A stretch of 64,000 bases of DNA from Tetragonia tetragonoides (GCA_038025085.1 CM076144.1:434001-498000); one strand, 5' to 3'. Positions 36,501-47,800 are shown, counted from the stretch's first letter. Notes: a model not told the origin generated them from the letters alone. Translations and numbers: made by a program.

Positions 36501-39500
36501 CTCCCCAAGTCTTCTTCGGGCGTCCTCTTCTTCGCTTACAATCGCTAAGTGTAATTCTCTCACACCTTCTCACCGGTGCATCACGATGTCTCCTCCTCAC
36601 ATGCCCAAGCCACCTAAGCCTTGTTTCTCGCATCTTGTTGTCGATATCGGTCACTCCCACCTTGCCTCTCAACACTTCGTTCCTAATTCTATCTCTTCTT
36701 GTAGAGTTGCACATCCAACGGAGCATCCTCATCTCGGTCACCCACATCTTCTGCACATGCACCTGCCTCACCGGCCAACACTCCGCCCCATAAAGCATAG
36801 CTGGCCTGATGGCTGTACAATAAAATTTACCTTTAAGTTTTAGTGGAATTTTTTTGTCACATAGAACTCCCGTTGCACTCCTCCACTTTAGCCACCCTGT
36901 TCTGATGCGATGAGTCACGTCATCGTCAATCTCGCCGTTGCCCTGTATGATTGAACCGAGATACTTGAAACAATCCCTCTTCGGTACCACCTCCGTACCA
37001 ATCTTAATCTCCATATCCGAGGCAACCCCATCTCTTGTGAATTTGCCTTCCAAGTACTCGGTCTTTGTCCTACTTAGCTTGAATCCCTTTGCTTCTAGTG
37101 TGTCCCGCCAAAGTTCCAATTTGGCGTTAACACCTTCTCTAGTCTCGGCTATCAGAACAATGTCGTCGGCAAACAACATACACCAAGGCACATCCCCCTG
37201 GATAGTCTTAGTGAGCTCATCCATAACGGTTGCAAATAGGAAGGGACTCAACTATGACCCTTGATGTAACCCAATATCTATAGAAAATTGCTCAGTTTCC
37301 CCTCCTGTAGTCCTGACCCTAGTCCTTACTCCTTCATACATATCCTTAATCACTCGGATATAGGCTACTGGAACCCCCTTGGATTCCAAGCACCTCCACA
37401 AAACTTCTCTGGGTACCCTGTCATACGCCTTCTCCAAATCAATGAAAACCATGTGCAAGTCCCTTGTCTCTCTCTGTAGTACTCCATGGAACGTCTAATC
37501 AGATGAATTGCTTCCGTTGTTGACCTCCCTGGCATGAAACCAAATTGGTTCTCCGAGATTAGAGTACTCTTCCTTAGTCTCTTCTCGATCACTCTCTCCC
37601 ATAGCTTCATGATGTGACTGAGTAGCTTAATACCCCTATAGTTGTTGCAGCTTTGGATATCTCCTTTGTTCTTGTATAGAGGAATCAATGTGCTAAGTCG
37701 CCACTCCTCCGGCATCCTTGCGGATTTGAGGATCACATTGAAAAGCCTAACTAACCACAATAGACCTTCTTCCCCCAAACTCTTCCATACCTCTATGGGT
37801 ATCTCATCTGGTCCTACTGCCTTCCCACTCTTCATCGTCCGCATGGCCCCTTTGATTTCTTCCTTTGTAATACGACGACAAAAGTTGTAGTTGCGGTGTT
37901 GGTCGGATGTGGTAAGGTCTCCCAGCGAAATGGCTACGTCTCCAACATTGTTGAAGAGCTCATTGAAATACCCATGCCACCTCCTCTTGATGCTCGCGTC
38001 GTCCACAAGAACTCTTCCCGCCTCATCCTTAATACAACGGACTTGATCCAGGTCCCTAGTCTTCCTCTCCCTAGCTCTCGCCAACCTGTACACGTCCTGT
38101 TCTCCCTCCTTAGTGGCCAATTTTTGGTACAGGCTCTCATATGCTTTACTTTTGGCTTCTGCTACTGCTTTCTTTGCCTCCTTCTTTGCCGCTCTATAGA
38201 CTTCCCGCTTCTCCACCCTTTCCTCATCTATAGTGCTATCCATTAGGGCTTTATAGGCAACCTTCTTAGCCTTCACCCTGTTTTGAATGTCCTCACTCCA
38301 CCACCAGGATTCCTTCTTGCTACTCCCTATCCCTCTTGCAACTCCTAAAGTCTCCTTTGCCGCATTCCTAATGAGATCTGCCACCCCTGCCCACATTTGA
38401 CTCGCGTTGCCTTCACTTCTCCAGATGCTATCCGACTCAACTTTTGCCTTAAATTGACCCCCACAATTCCTCTAAGATTCCACCACTTGATTTTGGTGCC
38501 ATTGTGTGCACTTCTCTTCCTCTTCCACCCCTTCATCTTAAGGTCCAAAACGACCATCCTATGTCGGGTCGACACACACGCACCTGGTAAAACCTTGCAA
38601 TCCATGCACAAACCTCGGTCGCCACGTCTAACAAGAATGTAATCTATTTGGGTCTTAGCGGTGCTGTTTCTAAAAGTAACTAGGTGCTCCTCTCTTTTGT
38701 TGTAGAAGGAGTTGGTTACCATTAGGTCGTACGCAGTCGAAAACTCTAAGACCGACGTGCCGCTATCGTTCCGAACTCCATACCCGAAACCTCCATGAGC
38801 ACCAGCATACCCATCCGACGTGGCCCCTATATGTCCATTGAAGTCTCCTCCTACAAGGAGTTTCTCACTAGGAGGAACCTGCTGAATAACCTCATCCAAC
38901 TCCTCCCAGAAGCGATGTCTAAGTTGCATATCCAACCCTGCTTGACTTTATTCTCTGTAGTCTTCCCCTCTCTTTCTCTCTCTCACGTGATGCCCTTGTC
39001 AAGCAATCCAGCAAGGCAGAAACTAGGGGAGTACTCCTATCAATACTCTTTTTGTCTAGAATCCCATCCAATAAATATGATCATTAGATTAGGATATAAA
39101 TACAGAATTCTTTTAGCAGATCTTAAATTAGCCCAAGTTAATTGCAAATTGAGTTTAATGTTTTTAAGGGGCCAAATAGAGTTAATTCAGATGGATTTAA
39201 CATATTACTTAAGTGTTTGGTCCAAAGATACCACTTTTTTGAAAAAAAGATTCTGTAAATTTTGTTAATTGTGTAAAAAAAAATACTAATACAATTGGAC
39301 TCCGTTTGATGTGTTTACGTTACTATAATTGTGCATACCCACTTGGAAAATCCTGGATACGCCACTGGTTGTGTATCTTTGAACCCCTCACCACTGCGTC
39401 AGCCTAGAAAAGAGATCCAGCAGAATCTTTCAATGGTCTCCTTTCAAGATATTATATCCCTAAGGACTGCAAGAGTCATTACTGAGCCCTACATTGGGCA

Positions 39501-41834
39501 AAGATCAGAAGCTACCCAACCCTCAAACTTGTGATTCTAATATAACAAAAGAACATATATAATTGATCTTCATAAATGTTGAGAGGCACTACCAAAAAAA
39601 AAAACGGTTTTCTCTACTTTCTGTATACATGCCAAATACTAAACATTCAGCAAAGGCCTGATGGTAAATACATAGAAGCCGAAGGTAGAGACACTTAGGC
39701 CTCATTTCCTTCACATGGAATTTGGTTCCAATATATGACTCACATACCAGCATACAAGGAAATGCCTCTATTAATTTTCTTTTCCCGAATATTGATTTCA
39801 TATGTTTTTTCCGTTCAATTTTCAACTCCTAAAGCTACAGGACAGAAGAACATTTTTTTTTTCCTTTTTATCGCTTATAACATAAGAATAAATAAACTAT
39901 ACATCATCCAATGCCTTTTAGAAACTAGAAAGTTAAACAAAAACCTTAAGTAAGTCTTCGCCATACTTGTCTTTATTGTAAATTGAACACTGGCCCAAAA
40001 TCCTACTTCTTAGTAATTACCTCTCAAATCACTTGTTGTGAACAACACAACACTAGCGAACTAACTTCTTAACACAATAACAAGTCAAAAAGTCCTAGTA
40101 GAAACACCCAAATGGTCTAAATTCACTTCCGGTCAGGTCTTGACATGAGGTGGTGAGGAGGGAATGGGATGGAAAAAGGTTAACCCTGCTGGCCTGCTCT
40201 ACATCCTACACTATAATAGTATTGTCATAGTCTTTCTCAGGGGCTTTTCCATGAAAAACAACTCAACAATGAGAAATTCTAAACTAAAGAGTGACCTGAA
40301 CCCGTTCCTTCCAGTAGCAAGAATATACACCATGGCTTTCTCCATGTCGTTCTTAATTTCTTCCACTTTCCAATCAGTCTCAAAACTGCACTTAGAAACA
40401 GTTCGAAGACTAACTCAATTCATGTCAAGAAAAATAGAGGAAAGATACTCACCGACATGCAATATACAGACACGCAGCTGCAACCTGGTCAGCTCTACGG
40501 CCTCGTGTGAAATTCTTCTCGAGAGCCATCTTCAATTAAAAGAAGACTCATGTCATGAACTTATATGATTAAGAGAAAGTGAATATATCTCAATCACAGG
40601 CTTCATTACAACATACCGCATAAAATCTCTTAGCTGGTAGACATATTTGGTCTCCGCCACTCACACCCAAGTCATCAGCAATAGTTATGATAGTGTCATA
40701 GGCTACAAAAAGAGTAGAGCAAAGTGAGAACTTGGAACACATGAAACAAAATGAGTGCTACATATCCCCTTACCAAACTGCTAGTTCATAGATAAAAACC
40801 TATAACATCAAACCTTTCCCCCCAACCCTCCCCCCAACCCAAAATCCTGAGCTGAGTGGTTGATCAGGAGATCAAATGAGAATAGCAAGTTAGCAACCTG
40901 AACTACAGGAGAAGGAAAGTCCATCCCAATCCTATGATGAGCATATTAAGAGGTAAAAACATTTTGATTTGATGTTAAGCATTTAGCCTCATTATAGCTC
41001 AAATGAATAATCCACTTGCCAAAAAATCATCCAACATTTCACAACCACCATAACTAGAAAAATCCAAGGTAAGATCAAAAAGACAACATAAAACTATTGC
41101 AAGAAAACTGCAGGAGGAGAAATCATAACTACCTAAGTTTTTCAAGAAGGACAATATCAATTTGAAGCTCACAACTACATACCCTTATCAAGCGTCCTTT
41201 CACGTGATTCTCTTTCTATGCCATTTACGATGTTTCCAGACATTTGGCTCTGTAACACCAAAAAACCAAATTTAAACTCCAAAGGTCATTTCTTTTCCAT
41301 AACAACCAAACAGAAAAACTTTTCCAATGAAAAGCACACACCCGCCCAGCTGCATCTTTGGTGAATGTTGCTTCAGTTGAATACAAATCTGCTTCAAGGA
41401 CTTTCCCACAAATGGTACAACATCTATCGATGAGAACCAGAAAAACTATGATCAGTGACAAAGCTTAAGAAATAAATAATTAATTAATTAAAAAAAAATT
41501 CCAATCCCATCAAAATTTCCCATTATGATCAGCGCCAGCAAAAAGAGCAAAACACTCAGCTATTGTCAATTATTTGATTTATGTATACTTTTTGTCTAAT
41601 TTGGTGTGGAATAGAGTGTCTTATGCCATAACACAATCCGCTACTAAAAACATATATATAATGATTCATCGCAAAAATCAATCAAAAGAGGTGAAAAAAT
41701 GACTAGATGAGCAAAAAAAATGACAAATTTTTGAAATCATATAGTTAGAACATAAGTAAAACTCACATTAAACCCAGGTCAGTCTGCTCAACAGGCACAG
41801 CTTTAGTACAACTGCTACAATGACGCCGCTTCAT
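21555..41834 (-). CDS. BRF1: BRF1-like TFIIB-related factor of RNA polymerase III TFIIIB
   Basis: Coding exons, 5' to 3': 41834-41767, 41423-41342, 41249-41183, 40702-40617, 40529-40453, 35530-35475, 35311-35199, 33930-33851, 31869-31783, 31680-31600, 29654-29472, 29373-29221 (or -29290), 28986-28926, 28801-28686, 27705-27625, 26817-26683, 24299-24219, 23965-23912 and 21770-21555. The protein is about 625 residues. The order is an N-terminal zinc ribbon (CSSC, then CTICGK), two cyclin-like repeats ([50 protein letters not shown]), and the BRF1-specific homology block [19 protein letters not shown]. An acidic C-terminus ends [18 protein letters not shown]1 bridges TFIIIC/TBP and RNA polymerase III at tRNA and 5S genes. 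Introns are swollen by transposons. Exon 7 needs the GTACAC donor to keep frame, and the 3' end of exon 12 is ambiguous. Confidence 0.92.
21880..22330 (-). mobile_element. Degenerate LINE C-terminal fragment
   Basis: On the minus strand one reads [20 protein letters not shown] followed by HCD, a CxxC...H...C zinc-binding region of a plant LINE reverse transcriptase. Further on comes [10 protein letters not shown], the hallmark W-x-W-x-ERN-x-R motif. The 3' end, with an A-rich tail, lies near 21880 as a T-run on the plus strand. It is frameshifted and lies in the last BRF1 intron. Confidence 0.75.
23073..23227. mobile_element. Mutator-type MITE with long hairpin arms and 9-bp duplication
   Basis: The insert is 23082-23218 (137 bp). 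It is flanked by CCAGATCCA at 23073-23081 and again at 23219-23227. The arms are inverted repeats of about 48 bp: GAAATTATTGCATAGTCCAG at the left pairs with CTGGACTACACAATAATTCC at the right, and GCTCCCTCCTCTCACAAAAT pairs with ATTTTGTGAGAGAAGGGAGC. A 9-bp duplication with long terminal inverted repeats is typical of Mutator-derived non-autonomous elements. It sits in a BRF1 intron. Confidence 0.85.
25345..26095 (-). mobile_element. Degenerate L1-like LINE fragment
   Basis: Minus-strand reading frames contain [11 protein letters not shown] near 25960, which resembles the VxFWxDxWxG block before the zinc-binding domain. They also contain [11 protein letters not shown] near 25440, matching the ITEIQRNWSLL terminus of the 6465-8345 copy. 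The 3' end is near 25345 (A-rich on the minus strand). Stops and frameshifts interrupt it. Confidence 0.7.
27264..27340 (+). repeat. (TTG)n-tailed SINE/RTE 3'-end fragment, copy 2
   Basis: GAGGTAAGGATGCGTACATT, then GGACCTCCCCAGA, a CCGGCGGGA block and terminal TTG repeats. This is the same order as copy 1 at 3408-3483. It lies in a BRF1 intron, antisense to BRF1. Confidence 0.7.
28030..28375. repeat. Block dense in CCGATA/TATCGG motifs
   Basis: Within about 350 bp the motif CCGATA occurs more than ten times, in variants such as GACCGATA and GGCCGATA, with several inverted forms (CGTATCGG). A second part is rich in TTCCGCGAT and contains the palindrome CGCGATCGCG. The block ends at CGAACCATGG. 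The composition is far from that of the flanking AT-rich BRF1 intron, so an inserted element is likely, but no family could be named. Confidence 0.6.
29925..30797. mobile_element. Candidate non-autonomous DNA element with short inverted termini
   Basis: The left end AAGTAGACCTGGCAAA (29925-29940) and the right end TTTGCCACCTCTACTT (30782-30797) are inverted copies with two mismatches. Inside, TACAACAGTCAAAA and CTCGACAACCA(G/A) segments recur several times between 30178 and 30320. The right part is a CCAACCC/GACC-rich stretch common near such termini in plants. It is intronic in BRF1. The target-site duplication is unclear because part of the inverted repeat could be duplicated target. Confidence 0.5.
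32215..32540 (+). mobile_element. 5'-truncated L1-like LINE, extreme C-terminus
   Basis: The open frame 32226-32450 reads [20 protein letters not shown] and continues to [16 protein letters not shown] and IQRHWHDL. This is the LINE C-terminal block also seen at 1674-2024 and 7059-8261. The 3' UTR ends in TTATCTTAAAAAAA near 32540. It lies antisense to BRF1 in an intron. Confidence 0.85.
32623..33212 (+). mobile_element. 5'-truncated LINE fragment with an unusually long 38-bp flanking duplication
   Basis: The insert, about 32661-33174, carries [19 protein letters not shown] and [15 protein letters not shown] and ends in TTATCTAAAAAAA. The flanks at 32623-32660 and 33175-33212 are 38-bp direct repeats with one mismatch; both contain AAGAAACCTGGAAGA. 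The duplication directly abuts the A-tail, which identifies it as the target-site duplication. It lies less than 100 bp from the LINE copy at 32215-32540, in the same orientation. Confidence 0.85.
34181..34500. repeat. Tandem duplication, unit ~171 bp
   Basis: The segment starting CACAGCTCTCCCAAAAGAAT at 34181 is repeated from 34352. Shared sub-blocks follow in order: TTTGGAAATGGA, ATCCATTTTA, GGTTGAAAATC and GACACAT. The second copy is diverged by small indels. It is an intronic duplication in BRF1 with no coding signal. Confidence 0.75.
35680..35775. mobile_element. Stowaway-like MITE terminus
   Basis: The fragment begins TACTCCCTCCGTTTCAGAAT, the diagnostic end of Stowaway-family MITEs. 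It continues through a segment ending CCAGATTACCCTG. No matching opposite terminus was found nearby, so this appears to be a solo fragment in a BRF1 intron. Confidence 0.5.
36136..38946 (-). mobile_element. 5'-truncated, inactivated RTE-type LINE including its (TTG)n 3' tail
   Basis: On the minus strand the element opens within the endonuclease domain ([34 protein letters not shown], 38935-38345). It continues into the reverse transcriptase ([69 protein letters not shown]) and ends with the RWLGHVRRR region, stopping near 36400. At least three lesions are visible: a frameshift near 38400-38430, a frameshift near 37465 just before [13 protein letters not shown], and an in-frame TAG after GLHQGS near 37260. 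The 3' UTR leads through an A-rich run (36227-36245) into the conserved GTACGCAG/TTG tail (36220-36136). It lies in the large BRF1 intron, in sense orientation to BRF1. Confidence 0.93.
38947..40452 (-). other. BRF1 intron sequence without a recognised gene
   Basis: Short open frames here show no domain. A terminus-like motif, AATCCTGGATACGCCACTGG, lies at 39348. It may pair with GGGCGGATCCAG at 35890 as ends of an older element into which the RTE copy inserted. Otherwise only AT-rich intron sequence is seen. Confidence 0.4.
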
Positions 41835-41839
41835 CTTCA

Positions 41840-41901
41840 AAACTCTAGGGTTCGACAATTAATTCAATTGCAAAACCCTAGGGTTTTGTTCTAAACCCTA
41901 G
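41840..41901 (-). promoter_or_regulatory. Telo-box cluster in the BRF1 5' region
   Basis: AAAACCCTAGGGTTTT (41872-41887) is a palindromic double telo-box. A further AAACCCTAG lies at 41893-41901 and a variant, CTCTAGGGTTC, at 41843-41853. All are within 70 bp upstream of the BRF1 start codon. Telo-boxes (AAACCCTA) are enriched in plant promoters of ribosomal-protein and translation-related genes. A Pol III initiation factor fits that co-regulated set, but whether the motifs lie in promoter or 5' leader is unknown. Confidence 0.6.
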
Positions 41902-42107
41902 ATCTAACAAAGCAACTCCCTGCAAAATTAGAATTGGAAAAAATGGTAAAGATAATCAGATGAATTGAAAGATGAAAAAACCGCCATATCAATAAGCAAA
42001 TGAAAAGATGAGAGAAAAAGGCGGTTAAAAGAGCCGTTGGAGAACCTGTAATTGATGATGAAAATAGAATTTGCAGGAGTAACTGGAGAGAGAAAAATGG
42101 TGGGATG

Positions 42108-42111
<4 letters not shown>

Positions 42112-42146
<35 letters not shown>
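42112..42146. repeat. (CT)n microsatellite upstream of BRF1
   Basis: An uninterrupted CT run of about 17 units lies about 280 bp before the BRF1 ATG. On the BRF1 strand it reads (GA)n, a common feature of plant 5' leaders and core promoters. Confidence 0.9.
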
Positions 42147-42152
<6 letters not shown>

Positions 42153-42699
42153 GTCTGAAGGGGCTCTGAGAGTTGAGTTCAGTTACTAAACATGACTGAC
42201 CCAAGGGATTACTAGACGTTGATTAAATTATTTTTATATTAAGATTTGGGGTACACGAACAAACAATGCTGACCAAGCGACTGGTTGGACTTTTTACTTT
42301 TTGACGGTTAGTTTTTTGGGAAAATCACCATCTAAAATCTAATTAAATTAAATTTGTAGTCAGAAAATGTCCATTATATTATATTTTGTTTTAGTTAAAG
42401 ACAAGAAGTTGAATTTAGGGGGGAATTAGTACTATGTATATTCGTTTTTAGGCTGTCCCTTTTTAAATATTTTGAAGGGAATATAAAAAAATAGAGTGGT
42501 GATTGGGGTATTAATATTTTAGGTTATTGTTCCACATTTGCATATTAAAAATAGTTTACGGTATAATATGATTCTGTTGAGCTTGATAACTATTCGATAA
42601 AATTAAAGATTTGAAAAATCGAGAAGCGCTCCAACTAAATAGTCAATTTAGATCTTTCTTCTCTTATAATATATCTCGCATTTACATACTCCTTCCTCT

Positions 42700-43500
42700 T
42701 CTTGCCTGATACAGAGAAGAAGGCTGAAAGCACAACCATTGATCGATCTGTGGGATTTCACTAATGTCAATATGATGGATAAAAGGAACTTCTCTGTGAG
42801 CTAGAGGAGTGAGGCTAAGCTATATGCTACCCTATCTTATCTTATTAAATCTAAAATGAAAGATCTTGAGACTGGGTTGTAGAGATACTTTTTTTCTTTA
42901 AAGGTAGCCGATTGTTACTAAATAATAAAAAAAATTCCTTTCTCAGGAAAGACCTTCCCCTTTTTTAGAAGTGAAAGAAGAAGTCTGGGATATTACGCCA
43001 ATGAGCCCTCTAGGAGTAAGCCCTTTGCTGGTGCCCTAAAAGAAAACCCTATAGATAGTCTTAGGGGAGATCGATGAGACAAAGGCAACTAACCCATCCA
43101 ACAAGTCAACCTACCTTGTATCGTATCCATCAGCCAACCCTATAACCCTGTCAGCAAGGAAGCTAACCACGGGTGATAGGATAGAGCAAGCCAGGAAAGA
43201 AAGGGGTTGAAGTTAAGAAGTGAAGTGGCTTGCTTTCTATCTGAAGGCGTAGTAAACAGATTCTCATAAATGTATTTATTTACGTGGCATGGGGCCTCTT
43301 TGAATACTTCAGGATAGAGCCTAGCAACCTCTCTTGCGTACTTCGGGGTGGTTATGAAATTCTCATGGACCGCGTCGGTCTTTCTATCTGAAGGTCTTAT
43401 TTCTAAGACTTGAAGAAACTTGCAGAATGGAAATTCAGCTGAGCTAGGATTTAAATGTGTCAACATATCTACATGCACTAATTTGATGACAGAACATGTT
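42700..43500. other. Unclassified block with a 112-codon open frame, possibly organelle-derived
   Basis: The minus frame 43478-43140 would encode a soluble peptide containing ENFITTPKYAREVARLYPEV and KYIYENLF. I recognise no family. The block contains direct repeats of CTTTCTATCTGAAGG (near 43240 and 43383). Its base composition and GAAAGAAAGG-like phrases resemble plant mitochondrial intergenic DNA more than the AT-rich flanks. A nuclear insertion of mitochondrial DNA is one explanation, a degraded mobile element another. There are no introns or promoter cues to support a real gene. Confidence 0.3.
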
Positions 43501-44856
43501 TTTAACTATGTAAACGTGTTTTTTTTTTCAAGTAAACTTTTTTTTTTTTTGGTATTTGTTTCGTAATTTTCGCCCTCATTGGACGAAATTTAAAATAATA
43601 ATAAATAAATAAATCTATTGATTCCAAATTAGAAGATATAGTGATGTTTGCCATCAAGGACATGAAGCAAAATATAATGCGCTCAAGTAGACAAGTAGGA
43701 ATATAGAGAGTTACCCAATGTCGGAGATCATGTTTAACCGATGATAAATATTTTTTGGAAGTGAACAATCACATTAATATGTTATCCAATTTCACCTTGC
43801 GTTTTCAAATAGAGATGTATTATCTAACGCCATTTTTCATGACTCTAGTAGGTTTGATTGTTTCAGCATTTGTTTTATGCCTAAAAATTGGTGTTTTAGC
43901 CATCTTTCTTCTCATCTCACCCAACAAAGAAAGGAAAAAGAGAATTTAATTATCAAGAAAATTATCCAAAAAAAACCTTTAATTACCAAGATAATAAAAT
44001 TTACTGTGACAAGTTATATGCAATATGTTTTTTTCCCTTCAACTTCATATCTGAGATCTAAAAGTAACTAAAGCCAAAAAAAAAAAAAAAAACTAGCAAA
44101 AAAACTAAAGCCAAGAAGAAAAAAAATAAAAATCCCAACAAAGAGGCTTTAAAGACATAAGGTGTGACCATTAAGTAGATTCTACATATGTACTCCCTTC
44201 GTTTCTTATTCTCATGAGAATAATTATAGTCTTTTATTACTATAAAAACTATAAATGTGATATTTGGAAAATAATATTAAAATTGAATCTAATACTAGTA
44301 TTCTTACTTTGTAAATCCTTAAAAAATTTCTTATATTAGATGGTTAAAAAGTTTATGAAGTATGACCTCAAAAAGTCATAGAATTTATGAAGTTTATAGA
44401 AAACAAAAATTTTGAGTAACCATTAAGTACCATTCTTAACTCTCATCAAAACTTATTTTTGTCACACCAACACAGGTTGAAAAAATGATGTGTAAAAGCT
44501 ATACATTATCCAGTTAACAAAATATAGGAGTCATGATTTTGAACTGGGACAGATCATGTAAAGAGACAACGCTGAATTTCAGAAATCAAGGGGGCAAAAA
44601 TCCCTTAACAGTCTCAAAACTGAGTATTTTTAATAACTGATAGTAATTCTATGACCTTCTGTAGCTATTTAACTGATAGTAATTCTATGACTAGAGAGTA
44701 TAAGTTCTAACTCCCAACAAGAAGAGGCACTTGGGATGCTGATTACAGTACTATAGAAAAAGATCCATCAAAACTTGATTGAAAGGAGGTTAACCAAAGG
44801 TTTGAACCTCACAGTTCACCCACCAAAACTACTTTGCATTTTCCCACTTCAACTCT
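43501..44856. other. AT-rich intergenic sequence
   Basis: This lies between the unclassified block and the 3' end of the SAP-like gene. A CTCCCTTCGTTTC motif at 44193 resembles a MITE end but has no partner. A short direct repeat, AACTGATAGTAATTCTATGAC, occurs at about 44636 and 44670. No gene was seen. Confidence 0.4.
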
Positions 44857-47800
44857 TCAAGGACTTGCCAAGGGGCACTGGTTGTCCGAACGTGATCGTA
44901 GTGCTGGTCTCTTCTTGTCTGACTGTTGCTGCATATCACACAAAATAACGAACTTTAACAACAGGAAGCAATGAAATTTAAGCAAGAGAGCGCTTTTGAG
45001 TAGTGATGGAAAGAAGAGGGAAAAAGAAAACAGAAGAACCAGCCTCACCTGGAGCACTTTCAACTCCTTCTTTAGCTTTCCCATGCTCATATCAGAAAAG
45101 ATTTTCCCACTCCCAGCAACAACGATATCGATCTTTCCAGGTCCTGTTCTACTTGCACTTTTGTCGATGTTCTCCTTGTTCATATCCAGAACACTGTTTG
45201 TCCTCATTGCTGACTTTGGTGTCTTGCTTGGTGTAACCAGAGGCTTTGGTGTCTTTCTTGAAGATTTGCTTGGGGTAATTGGGGGACAAGTGATATTGTC
45301 TGACACTATCGAATCGACTTGTTCACTGCATAGCTTTTCACCAGTCATTTGTTGATCAATAATGACATGGCCAACAACAGAATCTTCAGAGATGTCATTA
45401 TCCAGTAAAACTGGAATTGGGCATAGAACTGCAGCATCCACAGTGTCAGCCACAGTCACATTTGCAGAGTTGCCAGCAAGCTGATCACCACAAAGTGTCT
45501 CTTCAGTTTCCTCAAAACCTTCTGTCAGATCTTCTTTGACTTCCTTGGTTAGCTCAGCATCAGAATTGTTGCTGTCAAGCAGGACTTCACTCTCCTCCAA
45601 AGTCATCTTCTCCATTTCATTTGCCAGCGAAGTTGTGGCCTGTGAAAAAAATGGGATAAGAATTGCCCCTATTAACCAAATGCGCACGCTGAAATACTAA
45701 GAAGGTTGCTTGAATTAACTTGACCAGACAAGCATTTCAACAAAGTACAGAAGCTCTATATTAGACAAGACATGCTACATAAACCCAAAAAAACAGATGG
45801 CAAATGCTTTAGTAAGAAAGTTGACTTTGCAAAGAATGAAGAACATAGCCTCACCTGAAGTTTCTGTCTCAACATCTTCTTTAGTTTTCGCAGACTCTTG
45901 TGACACAGGGGCGTTCCCTTCAGTTTAGGAGCATCAGCTAGTGTACTTGACTCAGAATCAACCTTCTGGATCATCAGATCTTCTGCTTGGCTTCCCTCAA
46001 CTTCAGCTGCATGTTCATCAGCTTGAGTAGTTAACTCAGAGTCAAACTTCTTGATCATCTGATCCTCTTCCTGGCTCTCAAGCTTCTCAACCGGGCATGC
46101 TGCACCACCAGCAGCAAAAACACTTGTGATGGGTTCCTCAGACTCATTGTCAACATTGACGATTCCCGAGCTGCTGAATTCTTGAGCTTCCTTTGAGAAA
46201 TTCAGAACTGCTGCAGAACTAAATTCCAGACCCTCATCTTGGGTGGCACAGTTGGCCACTGGATTATGGCCTCCGTTAACATCCACAATGACGTCAATGA
46301 AGTCATCAGCAAAGTCATCAGCAAAATTTAAATCTTCTACACTTATATCTTCAAACACATTGCCATCTGTCTCGTTTTTCGAGTCCCCTAGTTGCATCAG
46401 ATTCTTAGCATTGAGCCCATTATCACCTGCGAGTACTATCTTTAGCTTCCAGGAGGTAAATGGCAAAACATTATAGGACCTTTTTACTTTGTTTGGGGGG
46501 AGGGTAGGGTAGCAATTAGTGGATAGGAAGGTGAACAAAATATGATAAACCAACCTTCATCGTTGTCTTCCGACTTGGATTCTTCCTCTAATAAATCATG
46601 GACATTAGATTCCCCAAATCCTTCATTTACTACTTCTGGTACTTCTTCCATCAGACCTACAGTTAAGATTGACTATCAGAATCACGGCTTTATTTTGGAG
46701 TAAAGAAGTATGAATGATGTATTTAAGAAAGTAGTCGTTCAGTAAGAGATACTGTAGGTTTGCCTCACCTTTATCAACATTTGGCTCATCAGAAGAGATA
46801 GTATCTGATTTTGCAACCACATCATCTTCAAGTTCCTTTCCAATCTCCACTACTATCGAAGTGTCAGATTCAACTGAAACCTCGCCTGATACAGATGTTG
46901 GCTCACCATCTAGACAGAAAATAAATAATCAGAAAATGGATAAATACATTAAAGCACAGAGCATGATTCTGTACAAAGAACTTTAGGAATTTAGGAAACA
47001 CTTACCGACTCCACTGCTGTTCTCAGAGACACAATCCAAAATTAAAGACTTCTCCAGGCATGCCTCGAGGTGCACATCTTTCTCTGCTTGCGCTGACACC
47101 CCATCTTCACCTTGGCTGATGGAAACAGGACATTCTTTGTCCTCCATATTCAAGTCCATTTTCTTCGTCAAACTTTGCACTATACTGTCTTCCTTTTTCT
47201 GTACACTCTCTATCTTTCCAAGTGCAGAACCAGCGCATGCAGGCTTTCGCCTAACGTATGTTTTCTGGCAAGTACGTCTTTGACGGACTCGAGCTGAAGT
47301 CATCCTTGACATTTCAGGTGACTTTGCAGCTAGTGAGTCCTGCTCTTTTAGAAGCTCTTCAAGTCCTTCGACCTGTATCATTGCATCAATTAGAAAAAGG
47401 TAAGACAACGTCACTCAATAATTAATAAACCTCCATAGGGGGGGAATAATTTTTAAACATGATCATATATGATCTAAGAACGGTGGATTTTAACCAATTT
47501 AAGGCAATGAATAGCAAAAGCAACGTACATTCTCAAGAGACTCAAGGTTATCAGCCATTGCAGCATTGGTAATATTTGCAGGAATCTTGTTCTTTTTACA
47601 AAGAATTTGAAGCTCCTTTCTAGTGAGGCTGTGGAAATCCACCTTCTGACTACCATGGAACATCTCAGTGGACACCTCTTCAGCTTCATTCACAACATGG
47701 TCTTCATCCAGGTTGTCTTTTTCATCATCCACAGCAGCGCTTTCTTGCCCGTTATTAACTTGTGGTACCTCATCTTTGGATACATTTTGGCTCTCTGATG

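Noticed and set aside
36586..38246. Plus-strand ORFs across the RTE region
   Set aside because: They are antisense shadows of the minus-strand endonuclease and reverse transcriptase frames.
44193..44420. Second Stowaway MITE
   Set aside because: Only a CTCCCTTCGTTTC-like start is present, with no inverted partner or TA duplication, so it is too weak to call.
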